From positions 62,001 through 126,000 of the forward strand of contig JACRQE010000006.1 in assembly GCA_016222815.1 (NCBI GenBank): DNA of 64,000 nucleotides, in the 5' to 3' direction. Source of the DNA: Candidatus Uhrbacteria bacterium (GTDB lineage Bacteria > Patescibacteriota > Patescibacteriia > 2-12-FULL-60-25). Both the position numbers and the translations under genes were made by a program. Of this stretch, positions 55,212 through 64,000 are shown piece by piece; within the stretch, counting starts at the first letter, position 1; each line of letters begins with the position of its first letter. The notes under the pieces were generated by a model. That model worked only from the letters and a program-made list of their open reading frames with translations. It did no database searches and was not told the DNA's origin.

Positions 55212-55400
55212 ATGGAAAACAAAGAAGGGCTGAAATTAATCCTGGAAGAGGCGTTGAAAATGGAAGAGAAGGCGGAGGACAACTGCGAGCTTATCCTGCA
55301 TGAAGCCAGGATAAACGGTTTCCATAATGCCATCGAGCACATCGAGAACGACGAAAAGAGGCATCAGGAGATGGTCAAGAAGCTGTTGAGCTTCCTTTGA
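55212..55400 (+). CDS. 62-aa ferritin/rubrerythrin-like helical hairpin
   Basis: ILEEALKMEEKAEDNCELILHEA...AIEHIENDEKRHQEMVKKLL (ExxH). Confidence 0.65.
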   Translation: MENKEGLKLILEEALKMEEKAEDNCELILHEARINGFHNAIEHIENDEKRHQEMVKKLLSFL

Positions 55401-55403
55401 CGG

Positions 55404-56264
55404 TCACCGTCCACCGTCTTTTTCCAGGTCAACGATGACGACTGTGGTGTTGTCATCGGGCATTATCTTATCAAGCAGAGATTTTACCCGTCGGCTGGCC
55501 TCCTGGGCATCTTGGGATTCCGCAAGGATGCGCTCCACGGCTTTACGGCGGCCGCGTTTGTCGATGGACTGCCAAAACCCGTCTGTCGCGACGACCAGAA
55601 AACGTTCATCCGGGGTGGCGACTACGGTTTTGAGCTCCGGTTCGTGTAAGACAAAGGGTTCGGTCTCCGGATCTCCCAGGGCCCGGCTGACTTCGATGTG
55701 GCCGCCGCCCGGTATGCCGATGTGGCCGCGTTTTTTCGGTCTGGCGTAAGGGTGCCGCGGATCCACGATAATGGCGTGCTGTCCCATCAGCCTGTCCGTT
55801 TCCCCGGGATGGGCGCCGTATTCGTGGGGTAAGGTCAAGGTGTGGAACGAAGAATCATCGGCCGAAAAAACCCGGGCCTGGCTATTGCCGGCCCAGGCGA
55901 TGGTGATCAATCCTTGCTCGAGGATGACGGCGGTCAAGGTAGTCCCGCCGAATACATTTTGCTCGGTGATTGAATCATGGATTTCCGCAAAGGTATGCTC
56001 CAGCGCTTCGAGAGACGTGCCATTTTCTTTTATCCGTCCCAAGACGGTGGTGACGGCATGGCGCGCCGCATAACCACCGATTGTCCCGTGACCATCTGCC
56101 ACGGCGACAGCCAGGCATGGTTTTCCGTCTTTTTCGAAAACTACATGGCCATTGAAGTCCTGTTGCGATGAGCGTTTGCCGAGGAGTTCGAATGCCGCGA
56201 CCGGAAAAACAGGTCGTCGTTCACGCGACTCGAACGGGGGACGGTCGAAATTGCCGAAATCCAT
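55404..56264 (-). CDS. PP2C-family protein phosphatase
   Basis: KRSSQQDFNGH, AVADGHGTIGGYAARHAV, LVVATDGFWQSID, PDDNTTVVIVDL; start MDFGNFDRP at 56264 so it does not overlap the tRNA. Confidence 0.87.
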   Translation of the reverse strand: MDFGNFDRPPFESRERRPVFPVAAFELLGKRSSQQDFNGHVVFEKDGKPCLAVAVADGHGTIGGYAARHAVTTVLGRIKENGTSLEALEHTFAEIHDSITEQNVFGGTTLTAVILEQGLITIAWAGNSQARVFSADDSSFHTLTLPHEYGAHPGETDRLMGQHAIIVDPRHPYARPKKRGHIGIPGGGHIEVSRALGDPETEPFVLHEPELKTVVATPDERFLVVATDGFWQSIDKRGRRKAVERILAESQDAQEASRRVKSLLDKIMPDDNTTVVIVDLEKDGGR

Positions 56265-56360
56265 GGAAACATAGACAGGGTAACATAAACGAAGACAGTG
56301 GGCTAAGGCCTTTTTCACGATTGACGGCCATGATTTTTCGGCATATATTGTCCGGCGTAT

Positions 56361-56434
56361 TCGGGGATCGTCTAATGGTAGGACAACAGCCTTTGAAGCT
56401 GTGTATCTAGGTTCGAGCCCTAGTCCCCGAGCCA
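56361..56434 (+). tRNA. tRNA-Gln(TTG)
   Basis: TCGGGGA...ACAGC-CTTTGAA-GCTGT...CTAGG-TTCGAGC-CCTAG-TCCCCGA-G-CCA. Confidence 0.93.
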
Positions 56435-56438
56435 AAAA

Positions 56439-56468
56439 AAATATCTCCCGCAGGGGAGGTATTTTTTG
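56439..56468. terminator. Terminator after tRNA-Gln / end of 56476 gene
   Basis: ATATCTCCC-GCA-GGGGAGGTAT-TTTTT. Confidence 0.75.
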
Positions 56469-56475
56469 TCGGAGC

Positions 56476-56982
56476 TTATGCCGCTTCAGCCATAGCAGAA
56501 GCAGTGCGTCGTTTTTGCGGCCTGAATATTTTCGTGAACTGGTACATCGGCCGTTTGCCTTCAGACTCGGGTTCATGGACCTTGATGGCGTCCCATTTGA
56601 AAATCCCGCTGCCTTTTCCAAGGGCCCAATCCTTGAGCTTCGTGTTTTCGGTGATTAAGTTGTAGCGTGTTTCTTCCTTCAGCTTGTTCGTCAAAGTCGC
56701 CATTAATCTGTGTCCTGCGGCATATATGAGAGAAGTCTCGTCCGGTAGCCGCCTGGCTTTATCGTCAGTGGATATTATACCGACGAAATCGTTGGTGTCG
56801 GGATGGAAGAAGATCTCCAGGATTTTGGAGCCGTAATATAACAGATATTTGATCCTGTCGCGATTTGTTGAATCAGGGGTGATGACGGCCTCGCGCAAGA
56901 TGGCGCTGACGGTAGGCTCGAATTTTTCGTGCCCGCGACGGGTGTCCGGAACCGCCGCAAAAGGGTTTGCCTCCATAGTCAT
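56476..56982 (-). CDS. Hypothetical protein
   Basis: Intact ORF; start chosen at MTMEANPF. Confidence 0.6.
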   Translation of the reverse strand: MTMEANPFAAVPDTRRGHEKFEPTVSAILREAVITPDSTNRDRIKYLLYYGSKILEIFFHPDTNDFVGIISTDDKARRLPDETSLIYAAGHRLMATLTNKLKEETRYNLITENTKLKDWALGKGSGIFKWDAIKVHEPESEGKRPMYQFTKIFRPQKRRTASAMAEAA

Positions 56983-57033
56983 CCATATTATCCGCCGACG
57001 GGGGCGGTATGGCAACGGTTTGGATTATGAATA

Positions 57034-57057
57034 ATCCCGGAGGTCGTCCTCCGGGAT
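57034..57057 (-). terminator. Hairpin at the 3' end of the 57062 gene
   Basis: ATCCCGGAGG-TCGT-CCTCCGGGAT. Confidence 0.55.
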
Positions 57058-57061
57058 AGCG

Positions 57062-57532
57062 TCAGTATTCGTAGTGACTGCGCTCGCGAGGTTCCTCGAA
57101 GCCGTAGAGCTTGAGGAGTTCGCGGTTGCGCGGCGAGTGGGTGAAAGGTTCGAACGTGGACCAAACCAGGCCCCTGTCGTTATTTGCGCTAGGGAATAGA
57201 GCAGCTGGGAGTTGTGCTCCGGTAACGCAGATGAGGGCATCCGGTTTGACGCCCGGTGAAGCAGAGTGGCCGCAGACGGTCAGGCTGAAGCCGAAGCCGA
57301 AAGTTCCGCTGCCCGGCAGGCAGGGGAGCTCGTGGGTGCGGATGAGCCTCTCGAGCCGTTTGAATTCCTGTCTGGTGAGAGGACGTTTTTCGGTGCGATA
57401 CTTTTGGCGCCAGGTGTGGCCGCTCAGGTTGGCGCGCATCTCGGACTCGTGTTCCTCCCAGATTTCAGCCGAGAGTTTCTCGAGCCAGGCGAGGTCTTTG
57501 GGTGAAAGTTCGAATTTGACGGGCTTGGCCAT
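57062..57532 (-). CDS. Hypothetical protein (156 aa)
   Basis: SD GGAGGAGCACATG. Confidence 0.65.
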   Translation of the reverse strand: MAKPVKFELSPKDLAWLEKLSAEIWEEHESEMRANLSGHTWRQKYRTEKRPLTRQEFKRLERLIRTHELPCLPGSGTFGFGFSLTVCGHSASPGVKPDALICVTGAQLPAALFPSANNDRGLVWSTFEPFTHSPRNRELLKLYGFEEPRERSHYEY

Positions 57533-57618
57533 GTGCTCCTCCGAAATGATTTTAAGCGTACAGCGGCAAATCGGTCAATTTTGTCCAGTACGCGAAAAGG
57601 GCAGTATACTCTCGACAT

Positions 57619-58275
57619 ATGGTCTTCGAAGACAGGCAGGACGCGGGAAAAAAGCTCGCGGTTGCGTTGGCAGGATACAAGGGCAAGCCGGATATTTTAC
57701 TCTACGCCTTGCCGCGCGGTGGAGCGGTGTTGGGCGCGGAAATCGCGAAAGCCCTGGACTTGCCGTTTGATGTCGTGGTGACGCGCAAAGTCGGGGCGCC
57801 GTTCAATCCGGAATATGCAATCGGGGCTTTGGCCGAGACCGGCGAGGTCGTTTGGAATGAAGCCGAGAGGGAGGCGACGGATAAGAAGGCCTTGGAGAAA
57901 ATCGTAAAGGCTGAAAAGGCGGAGGCGGTGCGTCGGGTCAAGAAATACCGAAAGGGCAGGGAGCTGCCGGACATGGAGGGCAAAACCGTGATTTTGATAG
58001 ACGATGGCGTGGCTACGGGCCTGACCATCCGAGCAGGCGTCGCGGCGTTAAAGAACAGACATCCGGGCAAGATCGTCGTAGCAGTGCCTCACGGAGCCAA
58101 GGAATCGATGGATGCGTTGCGCGAGGGGGTTGACGAGGTCGTAGTTCTGCATGAGCCGGAGTGGTATGGGGCGGTGGGGGAGTTCTATAAGGATTTTCCG
58201 CAGACGAGCGATGAAGAAGTTTTGAAGCTCTTGGATTCTCAAAGGACTTTCGATGAGCTCAAGACGACAGACTAA
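57619..58275 (+). CDS. Phosphoribosyltransferase family protein
   Basis: LLYALPRGGAVLGAEIAKAL, TVILIDDGVATGLTIRAGVAAL. Confidence 0.88.
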   Translation: MVFEDRQDAGKKLAVALAGYKGKPDILLYALPRGGAVLGAEIAKALDLPFDVVVTRKVGAPFNPEYAIGALAETGEVVWNEAEREATDKKALEKIVKAEKAEAVRRVKKYRKGRELPDMEGKTVILIDDGVATGLTIRAGVAALKNRHPGKIVVAVPHGAKESMDALREGVDEVVVLHEPEWYGAVGEFYKDFPQTSDEEVLKLLDSQRTFDELKTTD

Positions 58276-58277
58276 AT

Positions 58278-59153
58278 ATGAAAAAAATCACAGTCGTAGG
58301 TTTCAAGGATGAGGCCAAGCTCGTAAAAGATGTCGCACGCCTCGTCGGAGGCGATGTATATTTGGCCGAGACCACCCGATATCGGTCAGGTGAATTGAAG
58401 GTGACGGGTTTGGCCAAACCGACGCAGCATACTGTTGTGGCCGCGAATATTTGGGAAGATCCGGACGTCCTTTTCCGCACCCTTCTCTTGTCCCACGAAT
58501 TACGTTCTGCCGGGACATCAAGATTGGACCTTATTGCGCCTTGGATAGCATACGGACGCCAAGACCATGCGACACAGCCTGGCGAGGAAGCGGCCGGCAT
58601 CATGGTCGGCAGGATGCTTTCGGCGATGTTCGACAGGATCGTGACGTTGGATGCGCACAGCCAGAAGTTCATCGATGGTTTCAAGGGGAAGATGAGGAAC
58701 GTCGTGCCGTGGGCAGAGTTGAAGCTTGCAGGAAAGTTCGATTTGGTCGCGGCGCCTGATGAAGGTGCGACTTCGCGGGCCAGTTACGCGGCCGAATCCT
58801 TGGGCCTGCCTTTCATCGTCATCGAAAAAAAGCGGATCCACGCGGGAACGAAAAACGGCCTCCCGATACAGAAAATCATCTCCATACTGCCAGCCGGCGT
58901 CAAAGTCAAAGGCGCGCGCATCCTCTTGGTCGACGACATGGCAGACACCGGCGAGACCCTGAAAGCGGCGGCTGTGGAGCTTAAGAAAGCAGGCGCGAAA
59001 AATGTCACAGCTTCCGTATCGCACGCTTTCGATTTAGGGAAACTCAAAAAGGGTTTAGCGCCGCAGATCGCTTCGGTAACTGCATTTTTCGATCATGCCG
59101 GAAGGAAAATCGATGAGAAAACGCTTGGGGCGCTAACGGATAAGGTGATGTGA
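58278..59153 (+). CDS. prs: Ribose-phosphate pyrophosphokinase
   Basis: IAPWIAYGRQDH, VAAPDEGATSRASYAAE, ILLVDDMADTGETL. Confidence 0.87.
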   Translation: MKKITVVGFKDEAKLVKDVARLVGGDVYLAETTRYRSGELKVTGLAKPTQHTVVAANIWEDPDVLFRTLLLSHELRSAGTSRLDLIAPWIAYGRQDHATQPGEEAAGIMVGRMLSAMFDRIVTLDAHSQKFIDGFKGKMRNVVPWAELKLAGKFDLVAAPDEGATSRASYAAESLGLPFIVIEKKRIHAGTKNGLPIQKIISILPAGVKVKGARILLVDDMADTGETLKAAAVELKKAGAKNVTASVSHAFDLGKLKKGLAPQIASVTAFFDHAGRKIDEKTLGALTDKVM

Positions 59154-59510
59154 TTATTTTATACGATGCAACGCTGCGTAGGTGACGGCGTTTTGCTGTC
59201 CGGACCTGTGCTGGGCGCCACGATATGCCGCGACAAGATCCAGCTCTTTTTGCCTGGCCAGCCATTTGTCGATGGCGGCGCGCAATTTTTGTTCACCGTG
59301 GCCGTGGATGATGCGGATGACTTCGCTGCCGCGCATGAGTTCCTGGTGCAGGAACCTGTCGACCTCGGACAGGGCTTCGTCCACAGACATGCCGTGCAGG
59401 TTGATTTCAGGAGCTTCGCCAAGCTCGGCGGCGAAGAAAGCAGGTTCATACGGGTCGGTGTTTTCCGAGGGCTCGTTCGAGGACGGCATTTCGACGATTC
59501 TTCTGGGCAT
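59154..59510 (-). CDS. Smr domain protein
   Basis: EINLHGMSVDEALSEVDRFLHQ, VIRIIHGHGEQKLRAAIDKWL. Confidence 0.87.
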   Translation of the reverse strand: MPRRIVEMPSSNEPSENTDPYEPAFFAAELGEAPEINLHGMSVDEALSEVDRFLHQELMRGSEVIRIIHGHGEQKLRAAIDKWLARQKELDLVAAYRGAQHRSGQQNAVTYAALHRIK

Positions 59511-59565
59511 AATTCATGGTCGGATTTGCCCTAAGCATAGTTAAGCGGATAAACTAAAGCAAATT

Positions 59566-60192
59566 ATGCAAAAACGCCTGTGGATGTTCCTGGCCGTATT
59601 GTTGTGTATCGGAGCAGGGGACTTGGTTATCGGATATGCCAGCGGCGGTTTCAGCTTGCCTTCTTCAAAAAAATCAGTGGTCGTGTCTACGGCTCCTGCA
59701 CAAGCGGCGAAGTCGGTTGAGGTGAAATCTGAAGATGCCACATCGACCCCTGTTGTCGAAGCGAATTCTACGGTCGTTAAAGTCGTGGACGGCGATACCA
59801 TCGAGGCTGAATTGGATAGCGACAAGAAGGTCTATAAGATAAGGTTCTTGGGCATAAATACGCCGGAGACCGTGGATCCGCGGAAGGCGGTTGAATGTTT
59901 CGGCAAGGAAGCGTCCGACAAGATGAAAGAGCTGGTTTCAGGCAAGCGTATAAGGCTTGAAGCGGATCTGCAGGCGGATGAGCGGGATAAGTACGGTCGT
60001 CTGTTGCGGAATGCGTATCTCGAAGATGGAACGGATTTGAATGCCTTCATGGTACGGGAAGGCTACGCCTATGCATATCTTTCGTTCCCGCTTGACGCAA
60101 GACGCAAGGCGGAGTTGAAGAAACTCGAACAAGATGCCAAGATGGCCGGACGTGGGTTGTGGAGTCCCGACGCCTGCGGCGGGCGAAAGTGA
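59566..60192 (+). CDS. Thermonuclease (SNase-like) family protein
   Basis: VVKVVDGDTIEAELDSDKKVYKIRFLGINTPETVDP, DKYGRLLRNAYLEDG. Confidence 0.9.
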   Translation: MQKRLWMFLAVLLCIGAGDLVIGYASGGFSLPSSKKSVVVSTAPAQAAKSVEVKSEDATSTPVVEANSTVVKVVDGDTIEAELDSDKKVYKIRFLGINTPETVDPRKAVECFGKEASDKMKELVSGKRIRLEADLQADERDKYGRLLRNAYLEDGTDLNAFMVREGYAYAYLSFPLDARRKAELKKLEQDAKMAGRGLWSPDACGGRK

Positions 60193-60205
60193 AGTGAGCT
60201 CCCCC

Positions 60206-60246
60206 GGTCATCCCCGCCTCCGCGAGGACAGGCGCCGTGGGACGAC
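60206..60246. repeat. GGTCATCCCCGC...GGGACGAC repeat
   Basis: GGTCATCCCCGCCTCCGCGAGGACAGGCGCCGTGGGACGAC. Confidence 0.6.
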
Positions 60247-60252
60247 AATATT

Positions 60253-61368
60253 ATGAAATACCTGAAAAAAATATCGATCGCGAAGATGGTCTGGGTGCAT
60301 CGGGCCATGCTGTGGACGGCTTTGGTCGGTTTGTTTTCTTCAGCCTACCTTTGCATCACGTACCTGACCGGCGCACCGATTGTCTGCGGGATCGTCAGCG
60401 GATGCGAGGTCGTGCGGGCTTCGGCCTGGGCTACGACTTTCGGGATACCGCGGCCGCTTTTGGGTCTGGCGTTCTACGGAGCGATTATTTTGGCTTTGAT
60501 AATCAGGACGTACGCGCCGCATCACCGACCGGAATTCTGGAAGAACGTCACGCTTTTAGCGACGTTTTTCGGTTTCGTGGAGTCCGGCTTCCTGACACTC
60601 GTCCAGACGTATGAGATTAAGGCGTATTGCCTGTGGTGCCTTTTGTCCGCCGCTTGTGCGACCGGCCTTTTTATTCTGTCATTTTTCGAAAGCGAGGAAA
60701 TACTACCTGAAAAGATGGTGACGCATGAGCTCAAAAAGATTTTTTGGGCTTTTGCTGTGTTCATCGTGGTCGGAGCTTTGGCCATGTGGATCCTGTTGGC
60801 CAAACGCGGCGGTGGTGAGCAACCGGTCATCTCGGCGGCTGGAGGCGGCAGGCCGGTTTTGGTGCCGGAGGGTACGCCGACCGAAGGTCCGGTTTCATCG
60901 ACAGTCACGGTCGTGGAATTCCTCGATTTGGAGTGTCCAGGATGCCGCGACTATTATCCAATCATGAAAAAAATCCGCGAGGATTACGCCGGTCGGATTC
61001 GATATGTAGTGCGAATATTTCCCCTGATCGAGCTGCATGCGCATGCCAAACAGGCGGCGATAGCGGCAGAGTGCGCCAAACAACAAGGCAAATGGTTCGA
61101 ATACGTCGATGCCGCGTTGATAAACCAGAATGCGTTAGAGCGCGATGACCTGGTGCGGTATGCCGATGCCCTGCATTTGGACACGAAGGCATTCAGCGCA
61201 TGTTTGGACGACCAGAAAGTCGCGGATGCGGTGATGGCGGAGCGTAAAGCGGGCGAAGCGATCGGCATAAACAAGACGCCGATGATTTTCGTCAACGATG
61301 GAGTCTTGGAGCAGCTCCCGACCTACCAACAATTCAAATATTTGCTCGACGAAGAACTGAAGAAGTAA
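60253..61368 (+). CDS. VKOR-DsbA fusion (disulfide bond formation)
   Basis: GSGCEVV-like CGIVSGCEVV, AYCLWCLLSA; C-terminal thioredoxin-like LECPGCRDYYP and NKTPMIFVN. Confidence 0.9.
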   Translation: MKYLKKISIAKMVWVHRAMLWTALVGLFSSAYLCITYLTGAPIVCGIVSGCEVVRASAWATTFGIPRPLLGLAFYGAIILALIIRTYAPHHRPEFWKNVTLLATFFGFVESGFLTLVQTYEIKAYCLWCLLSAACATGLFILSFFESEEILPEKMVTHELKKIFWAFAVFIVVGALAMWILLAKRGGGEQPVISAAGGGRPVLVPEGTPTEGPVSSTVTVVEFLDLECPGCRDYYPIMKKIREDYAGRIRYVVRIFPLIELHAHAKQAAIAAECAKQQGKWFEYVDAALINQNALERDDLVRYADALHLDTKAFSACLDDQKVADAVMAERKAGEAIGINKTPMIFVNDGVLEQLPTYQQFKYLLDEELKK

Positions 61369-61391
61369 GGGCGAACAACGACTACCATCCC

Positions 61392-61421
61392 TTGACAGAG
61401 CAGGGTTTTTCGGTTTAGCTT
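61392..61421 (+). promoter_or_regulatory. Predicted promoter of HAD gene
   Basis: TTGACA, 17-18 nt, TTAGCTT. Confidence 0.5.
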
Positions 61422-61452
61422 GCTGCGTACTTTCGGCACAAAGGAGTGTGAC

Positions 61453-62265
61453 ATGGGCGGAGAAGGAAAAGACCCTATTGAAGGATTGACCCCGGCGGTT
61501 TTCTTCGACTTGGACGGGACGTGGCTGCGGTGGCAGTTGTTCGACGAGTGGATCAAGGAGATGATCCGGCTGGATCTTTTCCCGGAGGTCGTATATGCAC
61601 TGACCCGCGAGTCGCGGCAAGCGTATCTGAACCGCGAAGGGAAGTTCAGCGACTGGGTTTGGAAGCAGGTCGAAGCCTACACGCCTTTCATGAGAGGCGT
61701 GCGCGTCAGCGATGCCAAGTTCGCGGCCCACGAAGTCATCCGCGAGAAGGGGCGACGCGTGCACGTGTTCGTGCGTTGCCTTTCCCAGGCGGCCAAGGAA
61801 ACGGGCATGCGGCGGGCCATTATCTCGGGTTCGCCGAGCGTGGCCGTCGAGGCGTTCGCCGAAGCTAACGGCATCAATATCTTCCTGGGCACGGAGCATG
61901 AAGACCGCGAGGGCGTCTATACCGGATCCACCACGAAAGAGTGGGCGCGGGACAAGAGCGAGGCTGTGAGTCGTCTGGCGGGCAGATACGGCATCAACCT
62001 GGACTGTTCAGTCGCGGTAGGCGACAGCTACAGCGATCGGCTCATGCTCGAACTGGTCCGTTATCCGATCTGTTTCAACCCGGAGAAGAAGCTTCGCGAC
62101 TTGGCTCTCGAGCGCGGCTGGCTCATCGTGGTGGAGAAGAAGGACTGTTTCCACATCTATCGCCTTTGCGGCGACGGGCAAATCCGCTTCGTCCACCTGG
62201 GTGATTACCTTCCGTGGGAGCTGGCGCGAGTCCTAGAAGCCAAGCTGGCAGGCACGGATTTCTGA
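61453..62265 (+). CDS. HAD family hydrolase (SerB-like)
   Basis: AVFFDLDGTWLRW, AIISGSPSVAVEAFAEA, AVGDSYSDRLMLEL; SD AAAGGAG before ATG 61453. Confidence 0.85.
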   Translation: MGGEGKDPIEGLTPAVFFDLDGTWLRWQLFDEWIKEMIRLDLFPEVVYALTRESRQAYLNREGKFSDWVWKQVEAYTPFMRGVRVSDAKFAAHEVIREKGRRVHVFVRCLSQAAKETGMRRAIISGSPSVAVEAFAEANGINIFLGTEHEDREGVYTGSTTKEWARDKSEAVSRLAGRYGINLDCSVAVGDSYSDRLMLELVRYPICFNPEKKLRDLALERGWLIVVEKKDCFHIYRLCGDGQIRFVHLGDYLPWELARVLEAKLAGTDF

Positions 62266-62269
62266 ACAC

Positions 62270-62304
62270 AGCCCCGGATGCAGTTGCGTCCGGGGCTTTT
62301 CTTG
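62270..62304 (+). terminator. Intrinsic terminator
   Basis: AGCCCCGGATGCAGTTGCGTCCGGGGCTTTTCTTG. Confidence 0.85.
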
Positions 62305-62321
62305 TCTAAGGTATTACCAAT

Positions 62322-63830
62322 ATGAAAACCGAATTACTGCAGAAGGATATCCTGGATATCGCGTGCGACCTGTTGGTCGTGAATTTGTTCCAGGGCGTAA
62401 CCAAGCCGGGCGGTGCAACTGGAGCGGTGGATAAAGCTTTAGGCGGCGCCATTTCGCAGCTCATCGAACAAGACCATTTCGAAGGCAAGCTGGGGCAGAC
62501 CATGGTTTTCCCGACGTTCGGAAAAATCAAAGCCAAACGCGTTGTGGTCATCGGGTTAGGCGACAAGAAGCGTTTTGACGCTGATGCGGTCCGGAAGGTC
62601 GGCGGCTATATCGTAAAAATCGGCGTGAACGCAAAGGCAGAGAAAGTCGTCACGACCCTGCATGGAGCGGGCATCGGCGGGCTCGATCCACGGACCGCGG
62701 CACAAGCGTTGGCCGAAGGTTTGCATCTTTCCGCATATCGCTTCCACGTCTACCATGGCACGTTGCGCAAGAAAGGAGAACCTCCGCATGAAGTCAAAAG
62801 CGTCATCATATGCGAGACGGAGAACAAGAATTTTAAACTCGGACAAGAAGGTTTGATGCGCGGTGCGATTCTCGCCGAAGCCACGAACCTGGCGCGCGAT
62901 TTGGTCAACACGCCGTCGGAACATATGGGGCCTGCGGATTTGGCGGAAGCGGCGAAGAAGCTTGTGGGCAAAGGCGTGACCGTCAAGGTATTCGATAAAC
63001 AAGGGATGGAGAAACTCGGCATGACGGCAGCGTTGGCTGTCGCGCGCGGCTCGCTCAATCCGCCGCTCGGCGTGCATCTGGCGTATAAGCCGAAGGGGGC
63101 GAAGAAAAAGATCGTGGTCGTGGGCAAAGCCGTGACGTTCGACTCGGGCGGGCTCAACATCAAACCGGGTGACTCCATGACCACCATGAAGATCGACATG
63201 GCCGGCGCCGCCGCGGTCATTGGTTTGTTCAAGGCACTACCGCAACTTGATTTGGACCTGGAGGTGCACGGGATATTTTTGGCGGTCGAGAACATGCCGA
63301 GCGGAAACGCATATCGACCAGGCGATGTGGTCAAAGCCATGGACGGTACGACCATCGAGATCCTGAACACGGACGCCGAAGGGCGGGTGACTTTGGCTGA
63401 CGCTTTATGTTATGCCAGGAATCTTGAACCGGACATGATCATGGACTTGGCGACTTTGACCGGCGCTTGCGTCGTGGCGTTGGGCGAAGAGATCGCCGCA
63501 TTGTTGACCACGAGCAGCAAGCTGGCGCAAAAGATCGTCGATGCGTCACGAGAAACTGGAGAGCCGGTATGGGAGTTGCCGCTTTTCGAGCCGTACAACG
63601 ACCACGTCAAATCGAAGATCGCGGACCTGAAGAACGTGGGAGCGCGCGGCCAGGCCGGGACCATCTCGGCGGCTTTGTTCCTCAAACCGTTCGTCGGCAA
63701 TACGCCGTGGGCACATTTGGATATCGCGGGTCCGGCGTATACAGAGAAGGAATCTCGGCCAGACCAGCCGTATGGAGCCTCGGGCTTCGGAGTCAGGTTG
63801 TTGGCGAGGTTGCTGCAGAAGATCTCTTGA
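62322..63830 (+). CDS. pepA: Leucyl aminopeptidase (M17)
   Basis: VVGKAVTFDSGGLNIKPGDSMTTMKIDMAGAA, NTDAEGRVTLADAL. Confidence 0.95.
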   Translation: MKTELLQKDILDIACDLLVVNLFQGVTKPGGATGAVDKALGGAISQLIEQDHFEGKLGQTMVFPTFGKIKAKRVVVIGLGDKKRFDADAVRKVGGYIVKIGVNAKAEKVVTTLHGAGIGGLDPRTAAQALAEGLHLSAYRFHVYHGTLRKKGEPPHEVKSVIICETENKNFKLGQEGLMRGAILAEATNLARDLVNTPSEHMGPADLAEAAKKLVGKGVTVKVFDKQGMEKLGMTAALAVARGSLNPPLGVHLAYKPKGAKKKIVVVGKAVTFDSGGLNIKPGDSMTTMKIDMAGAAAVIGLFKALPQLDLDLEVHGIFLAVENMPSGNAYRPGDVVKAMDGTTIEILNTDAEGRVTLADALCYARNLEPDMIMDLATLTGACVVALGEEIAALLTTSSKLAQKIVDASRETGEPVWELPLFEPYNDHVKSKIADLKNVGARGQAGTISAALFLKPFVGNTPWAHLDIAGPAYTEKESRPDQPYGASGFGVRLLARLLQKIS

Positions 63831-63897
63831 AGTTTGAAACTTGAAACGTGAAGTTTGAAATGTTATTCACCACGAGTTTCAAGATTTAAGTTTCAAG
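63827..63897. repeat. Iterated TTTCAAGTTTCAA-type repeat cluster
   Basis: TTGAAGTTTGAAACTTGAAACGTGAAGTTTGAAATG ... GTTTCAAGATTTAAGTTTCAAG. Confidence 0.75.
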
Positions 63898-63960
63898 AAA
63901 AGGCCTGTGGATAAATCCACGAGGGTCATCTGTGTTATACTAAAACACAGAATTTTCCAT

Positions 63961-64000
63961 ATGACTGTCAAAGTATACTCCACACCGACCTGTCCCTACT
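63961..64000 (+). CDS. Glutaredoxin/NrdH-like protein (partial, truncated by window end)
   Basis: MTVKVYSTPTCPY start. Confidence 0.6.
   Translation, partial: MTVKVYSTPTCPY

Noticed and set aside
55404-56621. 405-aa PP2C ORF as annotated
   Set aside because: N-terminal part runs through tRNA-Gln; ATG 56264 is more plausible.
1-64000. CRISPR array
   Set aside because: No regularly spaced direct repeats with unique spacers seen; the palindromic repeats are dispersed and irregular.
1-64000. Alternative genetic code (UGA recoding as in some CPR lineages)
   Set aside because: Many ORFs end naturally at TGA next to the following start codon (e.g. 4179, 10220, 17605 region), consistent with TGA as stop.

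Overview
The window (about 64 kb, moderately GC-rich, densely coding) looks like a chromosomal segment from a Patescibacteria/CPR-like bacterium using the standard genetic code. This lineage guess is inference from gene content; no 16S is present. The first ~31 kb is a large surface-glycan locus: pyruvyl transferase, ABC exporter, FemAB-like protein, a NeuB/SpsF nonulosonate-like pathway, epimerases, a polyprenyl-phosphate sugar transferase, many glycosyltransferases and an S8 protease. The second half has housekeeping, envelope and redox genes: CDP-alcohol phosphatidyltransferase, DivIC-like, histidine kinase, RlpA-like, ftsE/ftsX, rlmI, pyrD, a ferric-reductase-like flavoprotein, PP2C, prs, Smr, SNase, VKOR-DsbA and leucyl aminopeptidase. 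Three tRNAs (Gly-CCC, Thr-CGT, Gln-TTG) are readable. The most interesting signals are: (i) small palindromic repeats of at least two families, intergenic and also inserted in frame inside two adjacent glycosyltransferase genes, one of which carries three repeat-derived segments; (ii) a metal/redox locus with an uncatalogued 49-aa, 12-Cys metallothionein-like ORF and a tandem pair of small ferritin-like helical-hairpin proteins beside a ferric-reductase-like protein; (iii) an AT-rich island with a compact DpnI-like nuclease (D..QxK variant) convergent with a membrane-anchored NERD-domain protein; (iv) a tRNA-Gly 3' end duplicated exactly 140 bp away around a structured segment. No CRISPR array, rRNA or transposase was seen. 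All calls come from reading sequence and motif memory; no searches were run.
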